From Rutidosis leptorrhynchoides (taxonomy: Eukaryota; Streptophyta; Magnoliopsida; Asterales; Asteraceae), in assembly GCF_046630445.1 (NCBI RefSeq), contig NC_092333.1, forward strand, positions 954,001 to 1,018,000: 64,000 bases of DNA, in the 5' to 3' direction. The notes under the pieces were generated by a model. It was given only the letters and a program-made list of their open reading frames with translations, was not told the DNA's origin and searched no databases. Shown one piece after another: positions 1 through 9,296 of the stretch. A program made the translations under genes and the position numbers. Positions within the stretch are counted from its first letter, which is position 1, and each line of letters begins with the position of its first letter.

Positions 1-631
1 ATCTAAAATGTGCAGGCGCAATATTTGGCTTACAAATTCTGCGCCAATAAGAGGTGTCATCAAAAACATGCCGGCCAACGTAATCAGAAGCCCGCAAATA
101 TTCACCTAACTGATTATCGGTGAATTCCTCAAAAATTCCCAGAACTCTACAAAGCTGTAAACTGCTTATACTCCTATCTTGGCCCCCGAGACGAAACTGT
201 AGAAACTCATTCGATAAATAATCGCTGACATTGCTAAACCGCATGGTAGAGTAAAATTCTTTAAGCAGCACCGGATAGATTGGTTCATTGATGCTAGAAA
301 CCTGTTCCCAAACGTGGGTGACTACTCTACCGTAAGGAATGGCGAGTAAATTAGTAACATGTCGGCGCATGCCCGCCTCCTCCAATGGCCCCCAGAAAAA
401 ATACCAAGTGGCATTAATCGGCCTACGGTTTATTCTCTCAAACGTTTCGGTGTAGTCTTCGTCGTTCTGAACCTGTGTTAACCAAACTCGAGGATCGTTT
501 AGATCCTCCTCCGCTTCTTCTCCGGAAGACGATGATGAATGATGTTGTTGTTGTGGTGGTGGTGGTTGTCGTGGAGGAGCTAAACCTGATGGCCTACCTC
601 TTTTAGCCGGTCCTCCTCTGCTTGGTTGTCC
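1..631 (-). CDS. Athila env-position ORF, exon 2, partial
   Basis: The frame is open from 631 to the window edge on the minus strand (about 210 codons seen). It starts with a Gly/Pro/Arg/Gln-rich stretch, a His/Ser run and an acidic patch, then a folded-looking part with motifs such as WYFFWGPLEEAG and FDDTSYWRR. From memory this resembles the Athila ORF-1 / 'putative plant transposon protein' family found between pol and the 3' LTR. A splice acceptor (TTTTGCAG) ends at 632, and no ATG lies in this frame just upstream, so translation probably starts in a small upstream exon at 1466. I see no signal peptide in the visible part. The function of this family is unknown; calling it 'env-like' rests on position only. 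Confidence 0.7.
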
Positions 632-1454
632 CTGCAAAACATTATACACAAAACCAAAAGAACATAGAAACCGTTGTGTTAATGTTAGCTAAAACATAAC
701 CGAGTAGCAGGAGAACTTAATCATTCAATTCCTAGTTCAAAAGTATTATGATTCATTTACACCAAAAGTGCATGTTCACAAGTTTATACCAGAGTCAACC
801 AAAGTCAACTTGAATTCATTAACACACTTTCAAAAACGAAAATCACAACTTAACAAAGTAGCACAAACTTAGGACCTAAAGGATTCAAGTATGTTGTGTC
901 ATAGGTCATAGCATTTAACCTTGCATACTAATCATATTCATCACAAATCATAGTGCAATTTTCACAATTTTTTTTTATCTCAAATGACCATCTTAACACA
1001 TACATTATGGCATTCCATTCCCTTATTTGATTCAACATGACCTTACAAATAAAAAACAAGCATACACATTTCATAAATTCATTATAATTCATCATATGCT
1101 TAGAAATTTACTAATATTCAAAAAAAATGACCCGGCCAAATTGACATCAACATCACCAACACAATCAAATACTTCACAAGAATCATAAACATCATACAAT
1201 AACTCATCATCACAAATTAAGTACCCTAAATTCGGATTTAAAATCTTCAAACCCTAGTATCATGAATAAACCCCTAAGAACAATTAATCTTTGCAAAATA
1301 AACACACAAGGGCAATTTAAACATCTAAGGTATGTTAATCTTAACAATAATCATGCAAATCAAACACCCCACACTAATCTTTAACCAATTTATAGATATA
1401 AACGTATAATTTAAGTAATTGATAAAGAAAAGTGAAGAAATGTAGAATCCATAC
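632..1454 (-). other. Predicted 823-bp intron of the Athila env-position gene
   Basis: On the minus strand the donor GTATGG starts at 1454 and the acceptor TTTTGCAG ends at 632. The interval is AT-rich with no long reading frame. Joining the flanking exons keeps phase 0. The intron is predicted from sequence only. Confidence 0.6.
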
Positions 1455-1466
1455 CCAAAAGTTCAT
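1455..1466 (-). CDS. Predicted micro-exon 1 (Met-Asn-Phe-Trp) of the Athila env-position gene
   Basis: The ATG at 1466-1464 opens a four-codon exon that ends exactly at a GT donor (1454-1453). The phase is 0 and matches exon 2, which starts with a complete Gly codon at 631. Upstream on the minus strand (1467-1590) is a pyrimidine-rich leader typical of a plant 5' UTR, with TTCTCTATTTTTCTCTCCC and related stretches. Without this exon, exon 2 has no obvious start codon. The matching phase and the leader support the model, but no transcript is available here. Confidence 0.5.
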
Positions 1467-1594
1467 GATTTCAAGCTTGAAATTGAAGAGGAAATCGCGA
1501 ATTTGAAGTAGAAATTAGGGTTCTTGAAGAGTGGTTCGGGTTTTGGGAGAGAAAAATAGAGAAGAGTGTGTTTTGTGGATAAGAAATGAGTGGG

Positions 1595-1640
1595 ATATGG
1601 TTTAAAACGCGTATTTGTTTCTGACTCAGTGGTTCGAGAC
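1595..1640 (-). promoter_or_regulatory. Putative internal promoter of the Athila env-position gene
   Basis: A TATA-like TTTTAAA lies at 1607-1601 on the minus strand, 28 bp downstream of the GACGGCGTC cluster and just upstream of a pyrimidine-rich leader. This mirrors the LTR of the same element, where a CTTTAAAG box (8770-8763) follows the same kind of cluster by about 45 bp. That repeated layout suggests a second promoter serving the post-pol gene. Confidence 0.4.
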
Positions 1641-1755
1641 GGCGTCTCGGGATACAAGACGGCGTCTTGATCTTTAGAGTGGGACGGCGTCTAGGTCAGG
1701 ACGGCGTCCCGGTTTGTATAATGGGACGGCGTCTAGCTTATTGGGACGACGTCCT
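1636..1755. repeat. Cluster of six GACGGCGTC dyad motifs, post-pol copy
   Basis: Six copies of a 9-base dyad (arms GACG/CGTC around one base; one copy has a central A) occur 14-26 bp apart with unrelated spacer sequence. They are CpG-rich islands in an AT-rich background. The same motif also occurs six times in the LTR of this element at 8816-8941. Confidence 0.85.
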
Positions 1756-1924
1756 GTAACACTAAAACTCACTGACCTGATTTTCTGAGTCATTTGCGTT
1801 TCGGGGTCATACGTTAATCATTTTGTACCAAACAAAAATTTATCGCGCACACAATACAAACCTAATTACAAATGTGAACCATTTTTTTTTACGAGTCGTT
1901 CACCAAACTCGTCCCCGTTTTGAT
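1756..1924. other. Spacer between pol stop and dyad cluster
   Basis: No reading frame, primer site or repeat is recognised here. It would be the 3' untranslated part of gag-pol and the upstream flank of the putative env promoter. Confidence 0.5.
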
Positions 1925-4900
1925 TTAGGCGTTTTTCTTGAAGTTGAGGCTAACCTCATCCTCAATTTCCAGGGGTCCATCAACGTAGTGTTTGACCCGG
2001 TGGCCATTCACTTTAAAAATATCACCTTTCCAGTTTACCATTTCGACTGTACCATAAGGGTACACCTTTCTAACAACAAAAGGTCCCGTCCATCGGGACT
2101 TAAGCTTTCCGGGTGATAACTTGAAACGGGAATTATAAACAAGGACACGATCGCCTTCCATGAATTCCTTTGGACGTTTCAATCTTTTGTCGTGCCATTG
2201 TTTGGTTTTTTTCTTGTAAATTAGAGAGTTGTCATAGGCTTCAAGCCTCAACTCATCTAATTCATTTAGTTGGGTCAAACGTAACCGACCCGCTTCTTGG
2301 TGATCCAAATTGCATGCCCTTAGCGCCCAATGTGCTTTATGTTCAATCTCCAACGGGAGATGGCATGCTTTTCCGTATACCATACGGAAAGGAGTTGTTC
2401 CAATCGGTGTTTTGTAGGCCGTGCGAAAAGCCCACAATGCATCGTTTAACTTGGTTGACCACTCTTTGAGATTGGCACCAACGGTCTTTTCAAGTATGCG
2501 TTTTAATGACCGGTTGGTGTTTTCTACTTGCCCACTCGTTTGGGGATGATAAGATGTCGAAATTTTATGGATTACTCCATATCTTTTCAACACCTTTTCC
2601 AATTGCTTATTGCAAAAGTGGGTGCCCCGGTCACTTATAAGAGCTTTTGGTGTGCCGAACCTAGAGAAAAGTTCCATCAAAAAGTTTACCACTACTCGGC
2701 CATCATTTGTTGGTAGAGGTTTTGCCTCCGCCCATTTAGAAACATAATCTATGGCGACAAGTATGTAGAGGTAAGAATGAGATTTTGGAAAGGGGCCCAT
2801 AAAGTCAATTCCCCAAACATCGAACACCTCGCATACTTGGATGCTTTGTTGAGGCATTTCATCCCGTTTAGTTATTTGACCGACCCGTTGGCACGCGTCA
2901 CAAGCTTTACAAACAGCGTAGGCATCTTTGAATATTGTAGGCCAATAGAAACCGGCCTCATAAACTTTCTTCCCCGTGATTTGAGGACCAAAGTGCCCAC
3001 CTGTTGGACCAAGGTGACAGTCAAGCAGAATTTCAGTGCATTCATTCCCCGAAACACACCGACGGATTATCCCATCGGGACACTGTTTAAAGAGATATGG
3101 GTGTTCCCAAAAATAGTATTTTAAGTCACTAAAGAATTTCTTTCTTTTCTGGTGTGACATACCGGTTTCTAGGAATCCACCCGCAAGATAGTTGGCAATG
3201 TCTACAAACCATGGATCATTAATTTTCTCAACTCTCATGAGATTTTCATCAGGAAAATTATCTTGGATAACGGTCTCATGTAGAACCCCAAGATTCGGGT
3301 TCTCAAGTCGAGAAAGGTGATCGGCAGCTAGGTTTTCGGCACCCTTTTTATCTTTTATATCGATGTCGAATTCTTGCAAAAGCAAGACCCAACGTATTAA
3401 ACGGGGTTTAGCATCTTGCTTAGAAAGAAAGTACTTTAAAGCCGAGTGGTCTGTGTAGATAACCGTCTTTGCTAGCACCAAATAGGATCGGAATTTGTCA
3501 AACGAAAAGACGATTGCAAGGAGTTCCTTCTCGGTGGTAGTGTAATTAAGTTGGGCTCCTTGCAGTGTCTTACTAGCATAGTAAATGGGCTTGAAATGTT
3601 TTTCTATTCTTTGCCCCAAGACGGCACCAATAGCAAAGTCACTGGCGTCACACATAAGTTCGAATGGTATTGACCAATTCGGCGATATGAGAATCGGTGA
3701 CTGCGTGAGCTTTGCTTTAAGAAGATTAAAGGCGGTAAGACACTCGTCCGTAAAGACAAATGGAGCGTCCTTCTCAAGAAGTTTGTTCATGGGGGTTGCA
3801 ATTTTGGAAAAATCTTTAATGAACCGCCGGTAAAAATCGGCGTGCCCCAGAAAACTTCTAACACCTTTCACATTCGTTGGTGGTGGTAATTTGGCTATTA
3901 CTTCCACTTTAGCCCGATCCACCTCAAGACCTGCACAAGAAATTTTATGACCCAATACAATTCCCTTTTTTACCATAAAATGGCATTTTTCCCAGTTTAG
4001 TACAAGATTTGATTCTTCACACCTAATCAACATACGCTCAAGATTTTTAAGACATGAGTCAAAAGAATCACCGAAGACTGAGAAGTCATCCATGAATACT
4101 TCCATAAAATCTTCAATCATGTCATGAAAAATAGCCACCATACATCTTTGGAAGGTAGCAGGAGCATTGCATAAGCCAAAAGGCATACGTCGATAGGAGA
4201 AAGCACCATAAGGACATGTAAAGGTCGTTTTCTCTTGGTCCTCGGGTGCTATAGGGATTTGGAAATATCCCGAGAAACCGTCAAGAAAACAATAAAAATT
4301 CTTTCCCGCTAATCTTTCCAACATTTGATCAATGTAAGGAAGGGGAAAATGGTCTTTTCGGGTAGCATCATTTAATTTCCTGTAGTCGATGCATACCCTC
4401 CAACCCGTGATAGTCCTGGTAGAAATTAATTGGTCGTTTTCATTTGTGACAACGGTCATGCCACCCTTTTTGGGCACGCATTGGACCGGACTCACCCAAG
4501 GACTATCCGAAATTGGATAAATAAGACCCGCATCTAGGAGTTTTACAATCTCCTTCTTAACAACTTCTTGCATATTGGGGTTGAGTCGCCTTTGTCTTTG
4601 TACACACGGCTTATAGTTATCTTCCATTAATATCTTATGTGTACAATAAGAGGGACTTATACCCTTGATGTCATGAATTTTCCATGCTAGAGCCGTTTTA
4701 TGGGCTTTTAACATGGAAACAAGCTTAGATTTCTCACTTACAGAGAGTTCGGATGAAATGATCACCGGGAGAGCAGAACCTTCTTGTAGGTAAGCATATT
4801 CCAAGTGACTTGGAAGTGGCTTTAGTTCCAAAACGGGAGGTTCTTCAATCGATGTTTTACATCGGTATTCATTCCCTAAATCCAACTTTCTGTACTCTTC

Positions 4901-7366
4901 ATCATTTGGCTCATACCCGTTAGCCATCAAAGTGGTCAACATCTCCACTTCTTCCACCATTGTTTCATCATCACCTTCCGCAAAAATGCATTCTCCTGTA
5001 CCTTTCAATTCTGGAAATTCCTGCAATAACTCCGAATACGTGTTTACGGTTTGCAAATAATAACATTGATCATCAGTAGACTCGGGGTATTGCAAGGCAT
5101 GGTCAACGGAAAAGGTAACCTTCATATCCTCAATACTAAGGGTCAATTTCTGCCCATGAACATCTATCATAGCTCTAGCGGTATTGAGGAAAGGTTGACC
5201 TAATATAAGAGGCACACGTGTGTCCTCCTCCATGTCTAGAATTACAAAATCAGTCGGAAATACTAGGGTACCTACTTTTACTAACATATTCTCTAAAATT
5301 CCACGAGGGAATTTAACAGAGCGGTCTGCTAGTTGGATTGCCATTCGAGTTGGTTTCAGTTCCCCGGGGTTTAGCTTAACATATAATGAATAAGGCATTA
5401 AATTTATGCTAGCCCCTAAATCCGCTAATGCTTTAATGCATTCCAAATCTCCCAGGAGACATGGTATGGTAAAACTTCCAGGATCAGCTAACTTTTTCGG
5501 TATTTTGTTCATCAAAATTGCTGAACAATTAGCATTCATGGTGACGGATGAAAGTTCCTCCATTTTCTTCCGATTAGTAAGTAAGTCTTTTAAAAACTTA
5601 GCATACTTGGGCATACCTGAGATTACATCAATGAAAGGCATGTTTATGTTAATTTGTTTAAACATATCTAGAAATTTTGACCTTTCGGCCTCTAGCCTCT
5701 CTTGTTGTTGTTTTCTTGGGTATGGGAGCGGTGGTTGATATGGTTTCACTACGGGTTTTTCCCGTTCTTCCTTTTCAACCACTTTTTCTGGCTCCTTAAC
5801 CGGTTCATCATTTTGGTTCAATGGAACCCTGAAATCAGAATTTTCGGGCATTTTTGGAGCATCGTATGCTAGACCACTCCGTGTGGTGATAACATTTGCG
5901 TGCTCGTTTCGTGGGTTTTTACTGGTATCGCCCGGTAAACTACCTGGTTTCCTCTCGCTCAGTAAATTGGCTAAACCACTCATTTGTTTTTCTAAATTTT
6001 GAATTGATGCTTGTTGGTTTCTAAATTGATGTTCGTTTTTCTCGTTGGTTTGGTTTATATTTGTGACAAGCTGAGTTTGTGATGTAATTAACTTTTCCAA
6101 CATACTCTCTAAATTTGACTTTTTCTCTTCCTGTTGGGGTTTTTGGTAAAAACCCGGAGTTTGTTGTTGGAACCCACTACTTGACCCTTGTTGAAAATTG
6201 GAAGTTTGACCTTGAGGGTTGTAGGGGTTGTTAAAGTTCCGGTTAAATTGGGCTCTTCCCTGAAACTGGTTATTATTTCTTTGGCTTATGAAAGCCAATT
6301 CTTCTTTTTGAGCCATGGTTAACCCGGCATCACAATCTTTTCCTAAGTGGAGACCTCCACAGAATTCACAACCTACTTTCATACTATGGATTTCCTTGGT
6401 GATTTTGTCCATGTTTCGGACAACACCATCTATTTTTACACCTAGGGAGCTTAAGTCATCATAAGCACCGGCGCTTTGGACTTGAGCAGTTCGAGTAATT
6501 GGGCGTTCTTGATGCCACTCATGAGAATAATCGGCTAGTTTCTCGATTATCTCATAAGCCTCTTGCTCGGTTTTGTCCATAAGAGAACCACCGGCCGCTT
6601 GGTCAATTGAAATTCGGGTTGCTACATCACAACCTTTGTAAAAGATTTGGACCTTTTGAAAGGTATCCAAACCATGGTTTGGACAACCTCTTAGCATTTT
6701 GGAAAATCGATTCCATGCTTCGTACAGGGTTTCCATCGGCTTTTGACAGAATTGGGTAATTTCGTGTTGGAGTCTCGCGGACTTGGATGCTGGAAAATAT
6801 TTCTTAAGAAATTTTTCCAACATACCATCCCACGTTTCTATCGTAGCCTCGGCCAATGAATCTAACCAACTTCGTGCTTCCCCTTGGAGTGTCCAAGGGA
6901 AAAGTCTTAATAATATGGCCTGGTCAGTTTCTGGTTTAAGTTTAAATACAAGACATATCTCTTGAAAGAGACGAATATGTTCGTTTGCATCTTCATTCGG
7001 ACCACCACCAAATTGACACCTGTTATTAATCATTTGAAGAATAGGTCCTTTTATTTCAAAAGTTACCTCACCAGTAGGTGGAGTAATAGCACTACCTTGT
7101 CCGGTCCGGGTTGCTTTCATCTTTGCTGCCATTGATTGTCGTGGTACCAACGGTCTTTCTCCTTCCATTTCAAAATTTGGGGGTTGAACGGGTTTACCAA
7201 AGTCTGAATATCGAGGCTTGGTCGTACTTGATTCTGAATCAAAGGTTTCTTGCTTTGATGAAGATTCAAAAATTTCAAGTACTTCTTTTGAAATCCTACC
7301 AAGCTTTCTATCAGGTTCTGTAAACGGTGTAAGTAATGGAGATTCTGAACTTCGGGTATGTGGCAT
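1925..7366 (-). CDS. Athila gag-pol polyprotein, intact
   Basis: One open frame of about 1813 codons encodes capsid and replication enzymes of a Ty3/gypsy retrotransposon. The start is the ATG at 7366; the frame stays open seven codons further up, but only from a TTG. Numbering from that upstream TTG, gag spans about 100-500, with a zinc-knuckle-like CEFCGGLHLGKDC (340-352) and a Gln/Asn-rich stretch. The protease motif LADLGA (654-659) has Leu where Ser/Thr is usual, a feature of this group. Reverse transcriptase (about 960-1150) has FMDD at 1098-1101. RNase H (about 1240-1360) has CDAS and YTDHS. Integrase has a C/H zinc region near 1458-1499 and catalytic D1528, D1586 and E1622 with the canonical 35-residue gap. 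There is no chromodomain. Nothing is broken, so it could be functional. Confidence 0.95.
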   Translation of the reverse strand: MPHTRSSESPLLTPFTEPDRKLGRISKEVLEIFESSSKQETFDSESSTTKPRYSDFGKPVQPPNFEMEGERPLVPRQSMAAKMKATRTGQGSAITPPTGEVTFEIKGPILQMINNRCQFGGGPNEDANEHIRLFQEICLVFKLKPETDQAILLRLFPWTLQGEARSWLDSLAEATIETWDGMLEKFLKKYFPASKSARLQHEITQFCQKPMETLYEAWNRFSKMLRGCPNHGLDTFQKVQIFYKGCDVATRISIDQAAGGSLMDKTEQEAYEIIEKLADYSHEWHQERPITRTAQVQSAGAYDDLSSLGVKIDGVVRNMDKITKEIHSMKVGCEFCGGLHLGKDCDAGLTMAQKEELAFISQRNNNQFQGRAQFNRNFNNPYNPQGQTSNFQQGSSSGFQQQTPGFYQKPQQEEKKSNLESMLEKLITSQTQLVTNINQTNEKNEHQFRNQQASIQNLEKQMSGLANLLSERKPGSLPGDTSKNPRNEHANVITTRSGLAYDAPKMPENSDFRVPLNQNDEPVKEPEKVVEKEEREKPVVKPYQPPLPYPRKQQQERLEAERSKFLDMFKQININMPFIDVISGMPKYAKFLKDLLTNRKKMEELSSVTMNANCSAILMNKIPKKLADPGSFTIPCLLGDLECIKALADLGASINLMPYSLYVKLNPGELKPTRMAIQLADRSVKFPRGILENMLVKVGTLVFPTDFVILDMEEDTRVPLILGQPFLNTARAMIDVHGQKLTLSIEDMKVTFSVDHALQYPESTDDQCYYLQTVNTYSELLQEFPELKGTGECIFAEGDDETMVEEVEMLTTLMANGYEPNDEEYRKLDLGNEYRCKTSIEEPPVLELKPLPSHLEYAYLQEGSALPVIISSELSVSEKSKLVSMLKAHKTALAWKIHDIKGISPSYCTHKILMEDNYKPCVQRQRRLNPNMQEVVKKEIVKLLDAGLIYPISDSPWVSPVQCVPKKGGMTVVTNENDQLISTRTITGWRVCIDYRKLNDATRKDHFPLPYIDQMLERLAGKNFYCFLDGFSGYFQIPIAPEDQEKTTFTCPYGAFSYRRMPFGLCNAPATFQRCMVAIFHDMIEDFMEVFMDDFSVFGDSFDSCLKNLERMLIRCEESNLVLNWEKCHFMVKKGIVLGHKISCAGLEVDRAKVEVIAKLPPPTNVKGVRSFLGHADFYRRFIKDFSKIATPMNKLLEKDAPFVFTDECLTAFNLLKAKLTQSPILISPNWSIPFELMCDASDFAIGAVLGQRIEKHFKPIYYASKTLQGAQLNYTTTEKELLAIVFSFDKFRSYLVLAKTVIYTDHSALKYFLSKQDAKPRLIRWVLLLQEFDIDIKDKKGAENLAADHLSRLENPNLGVLHETVIQDNFPDENLMRVEKINDPWFVDIANYLAGGFLETGMSHQKRKKFFSDLKYYFWEHPYLFKQCPDGIIRRCVSGNECTEILLDCHLGPTGGHFGPQITGKKVYEAGFYWPTIFKDAYAVCKACDACQRVGQITKRDEMPQQSIQVCEVFDVWGIDFMGPFPKSHSYLYILVAIDYVSKWAEAKPLPTNDGRVVVNFLMELFSRFGTPKALISDRGTHFCNKQLEKVLKRYGVIHKISTSYHPQTSGQVENTNRSLKRILEKTVGANLKEWSTKLNDALWAFRTAYKTPIGTTPFRMVYGKACHLPLEIEHKAHWALRACNLDHQEAGRLRLTQLNELDELRLEAYDNSLIYKKKTKQWHDKRLKRPKEFMEGDRVLVYNSRFKLSPGKLKSRWTGPFVVRKVYPYGTVEMVNWKGDIFKVNGHRVKHYVDGPLEIEDEVSLNFKKNA

Positions 7367-7518
7367 ATGCGACCTATAAACTGTCAATCACACAACTAAC
7401 AAAAATTATTAAACATACCGATTCTATAAGTTTAACAATCAAAGATTATTAAAAATTTAAAATAATTAAGAAACTACTTAATCACGAATCAGTTAATAAT
7501 TCTATTTTGACACAAAAC
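7367..7518 (-). other. Athila leader between primer site and gag
   Basis: This is AT-rich untranslated leader. It follows the primer site on the minus strand and precedes the gag ATG, with no further feature. Confidence 0.6.
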
Positions 7519-7538
7519 TGTCCCCGGCAGCGGCGCCA
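7519..7538 (-). other. Primer binding site, tRNA-Asp type
   Basis: The minus strand reads TGGCGCCGCTGCCGGGGACA, close to the plant tRNA-Asp 3' end complement used by Athila and Tat elements. It lies 9 bp from the LTR end (7548) and primes minus-strand DNA synthesis. Confidence 0.9.
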
Positions 7539-7547
7539 AAAACTTGA

Positions 7548-9224
7548 TGTGCGAAAAGTGGTATATGAATTATCGTATAGAAAATACCGGTTTTAGAGAT
7601 TGCTACACACTAACGGGCAGTGTACCCGATCGTGTAGTAGTATAGTAACTGGTTTAGTTCCGTGTATCGTTCCAAGGACAGTTATATCAGTCAAACTAGA
7701 ATTAGAAACTATATTATGATTAACTAAGTGAATGAAAGTTAAAAGTACAAGTTTTATGTTTTGGTGGCTATTTAACGATTTAGCCAAATCAAAGAAGGTT
7801 AAATGTAAAAACAATATTTTTGTCTTTTAAGTTTATGAAATGATAATAAGTGCAAATAAAGCAAGTAAGATAGTTTTAAAATAAATCAAAGAGATGAAAT
7901 GTTTATCTAGATATTTTACCCTCGGTATTGGATGTAAATTAGATATTAAGCCCTGATTGAATAATTATGTGTGTAGTTATCTAATAGGTTCACTAAGAGT
8001 TCTCTCGGATAAACACGCAAATACAATAACAAGATCAAGGGTTCCCTTTTCACTATAGTTCTTGTATTTGTAATCAAATAATTATAAGTATGCTAATCAC
8101 CTAAATCGACTCGCCAAGAGTTCTCTTTAGCAAGTACTCAAACTAGAATTACTAAGCGAGGGTTCCCTATTACTTAGACCTTTTCGTTTGTGACTAGTTG
8201 ATCAACAAGATCAAAGACTTGAATAACAATTGTCTTTGCGTTCGCTCTACACAATTCATTCCTATTTTGTTTAACCGTTTTAATCTAGTTTACCCCCTTG
8301 GTCCGGTTTAGCAAACAATCAATCTAAGACAAGTTGATTGTAAATCAATATGATACATCAACAAGAGTTCTCTTTATCAACAACATATCAATTAACTAGA
8401 TACAAATGATTTTAACAACAATAAGCATGGTTCTTAATTCAAGCTTCAATCTATCACGCATAATACATTCAATCAATAAGATTACATCCAATACCTTGGT
8501 TATTAATCTAGACAAACATTATAGAAACTAGCCAACAATCATGGTAACAGACAACAATACAATCAAATTATTAACTGAAATCATTGCTGAGAACAAGTAA
8601 ATAACCTACAAGAACAAGAGTTCTTGGATGAAGAAGATGTTGATGGATGATGCCTTGATGTTGTGCCTCTTCAAAGAGGTTGGAATTCTCCAAAATGCTC
8701 TTCAAAATCGCCTCTAAAACTCTCTGGTGCGTAACTCTCATGAAACAGTCCCAAAAATGAACCTTTAAAGTGGAGAAATTAGGTAAAAAGCAGAAAAGTC
8801 GGGTACACCTACTACGGGACGTCGTCCTAAAAGGCAGGACGGCGTCCCGGTATAAAGGGCAAGACGGCGTCCCGGTTCCCTTAGACGGCGTCCCAATTCA
8901 AAGGCCAGGACGGCGTCCCGAATAACTAGACGGCGTCCTGGTGGGCTTTTAGGCACTGTTTCATTTTCTTTTTAATTTTAGTTCATTTGGACGAACCCTA
9001 ACATATCGGAAGCCTTGTTTTATCATTTTAGAGTGCTATCTTGACCCTAACTCGTATCGGGATCGACCAATGTCATAAATCACCAAAATTCTTTGCAAAT
9101 CATTCTTCCGATACAAATTCGCGCATCTTGTCTTATCACTTGTAGATCACCTTCATTATCTTCGATTATAGAGCGTTTTAAGTGATATTGCGATAGATAT
9201 ATATGATGTTATTGAGCAATATCA
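7548..9224 (-). repeat. Athila 5' LTR (1677 bp)
   Basis: On the minus strand it starts TGATATTGCTCAATAAC (at 9224) and ends TTTTCGCACA (at 7548), giving TG...CA termini next to the primer site. The outer boundary is placed by comparison with the element 2 LTR sequence that resumes at 9225. It contains the GACGGCGTC cluster (8816-8941) and a TATA-like CTTTAAAG (8770-8763). No gene lies inside. Confidence 0.9.
8816..8941. repeat. Cluster of six GACGGCGTC dyad motifs in the Athila LTR
   Basis: Six copies (one with a central T) are separated by short spacers in the AT-rich LTR. In the minus orientation the cluster ends about 45 bp before a CTTTAAAG box. It is therefore placed like an upstream promoter element in U3. 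Confidence 0.85.
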
Positions 9225-9245
9225 GGCAAAATCCAGGTCGTTACA
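9225..9245 (-). repeat. Element 2 3' LTR stub cut by Athila
   Basis: On the minus strand it reads TGTAACGACC followed by TGGATTTTGCC, matching the outer end of the 5' LTR at 18096. The Athila LTR begins immediately after. The remainder of this LTR is expected left of base 1. Confidence 0.85.
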
Positions 9246-9263
9246 TTACACACCCGTTAAATT

Positions 9264-9282
9264 AAATTTCGTCCCGAAATTT
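9264..9282. repeat. 19-bp palindrome near the element 2 3' LTR
   Basis: AAATTTCGGGACGAAATTT (minus strand) has 8-base arms around GGA. It sits about 20 bp upstream of the 3' LTR and is followed by TTAACGGGT. The same palindrome and following bases occur at the same place in elements A and B. Confidence 0.85.
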
Positions 9283-9296
9283 AGAATAGTACTTAG

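Larger units (their letters stand above)
1..9224 (-). mobile_element. Element 1: Athila-type Ty3/gypsy LTR retrotransposon, 3' LTR outside window
   Basis: Read on the minus strand the order is 5' LTR (9224-7548), primer binding site, gag-pol (7366-1925), a promoter-like block, and a spliced env-position gene running off the window at base 1. The tRNA-Asp type primer site, the PR-RT-RNaseH-IN order, the PR motif DLGA and an extra ORF after pol identify the Athila group of plant Ty3/gypsy elements. It sits inside the 3' LTR of element 2: after the LTR end at 9224 the bases GGCAA (9225-9229) match the interior of the element 2 LTR, and GGCAA is the expected 5-bp target duplication. The second copy would lie left of the window. 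The intact gag-pol suggests a young insertion. Confidence 0.93.
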
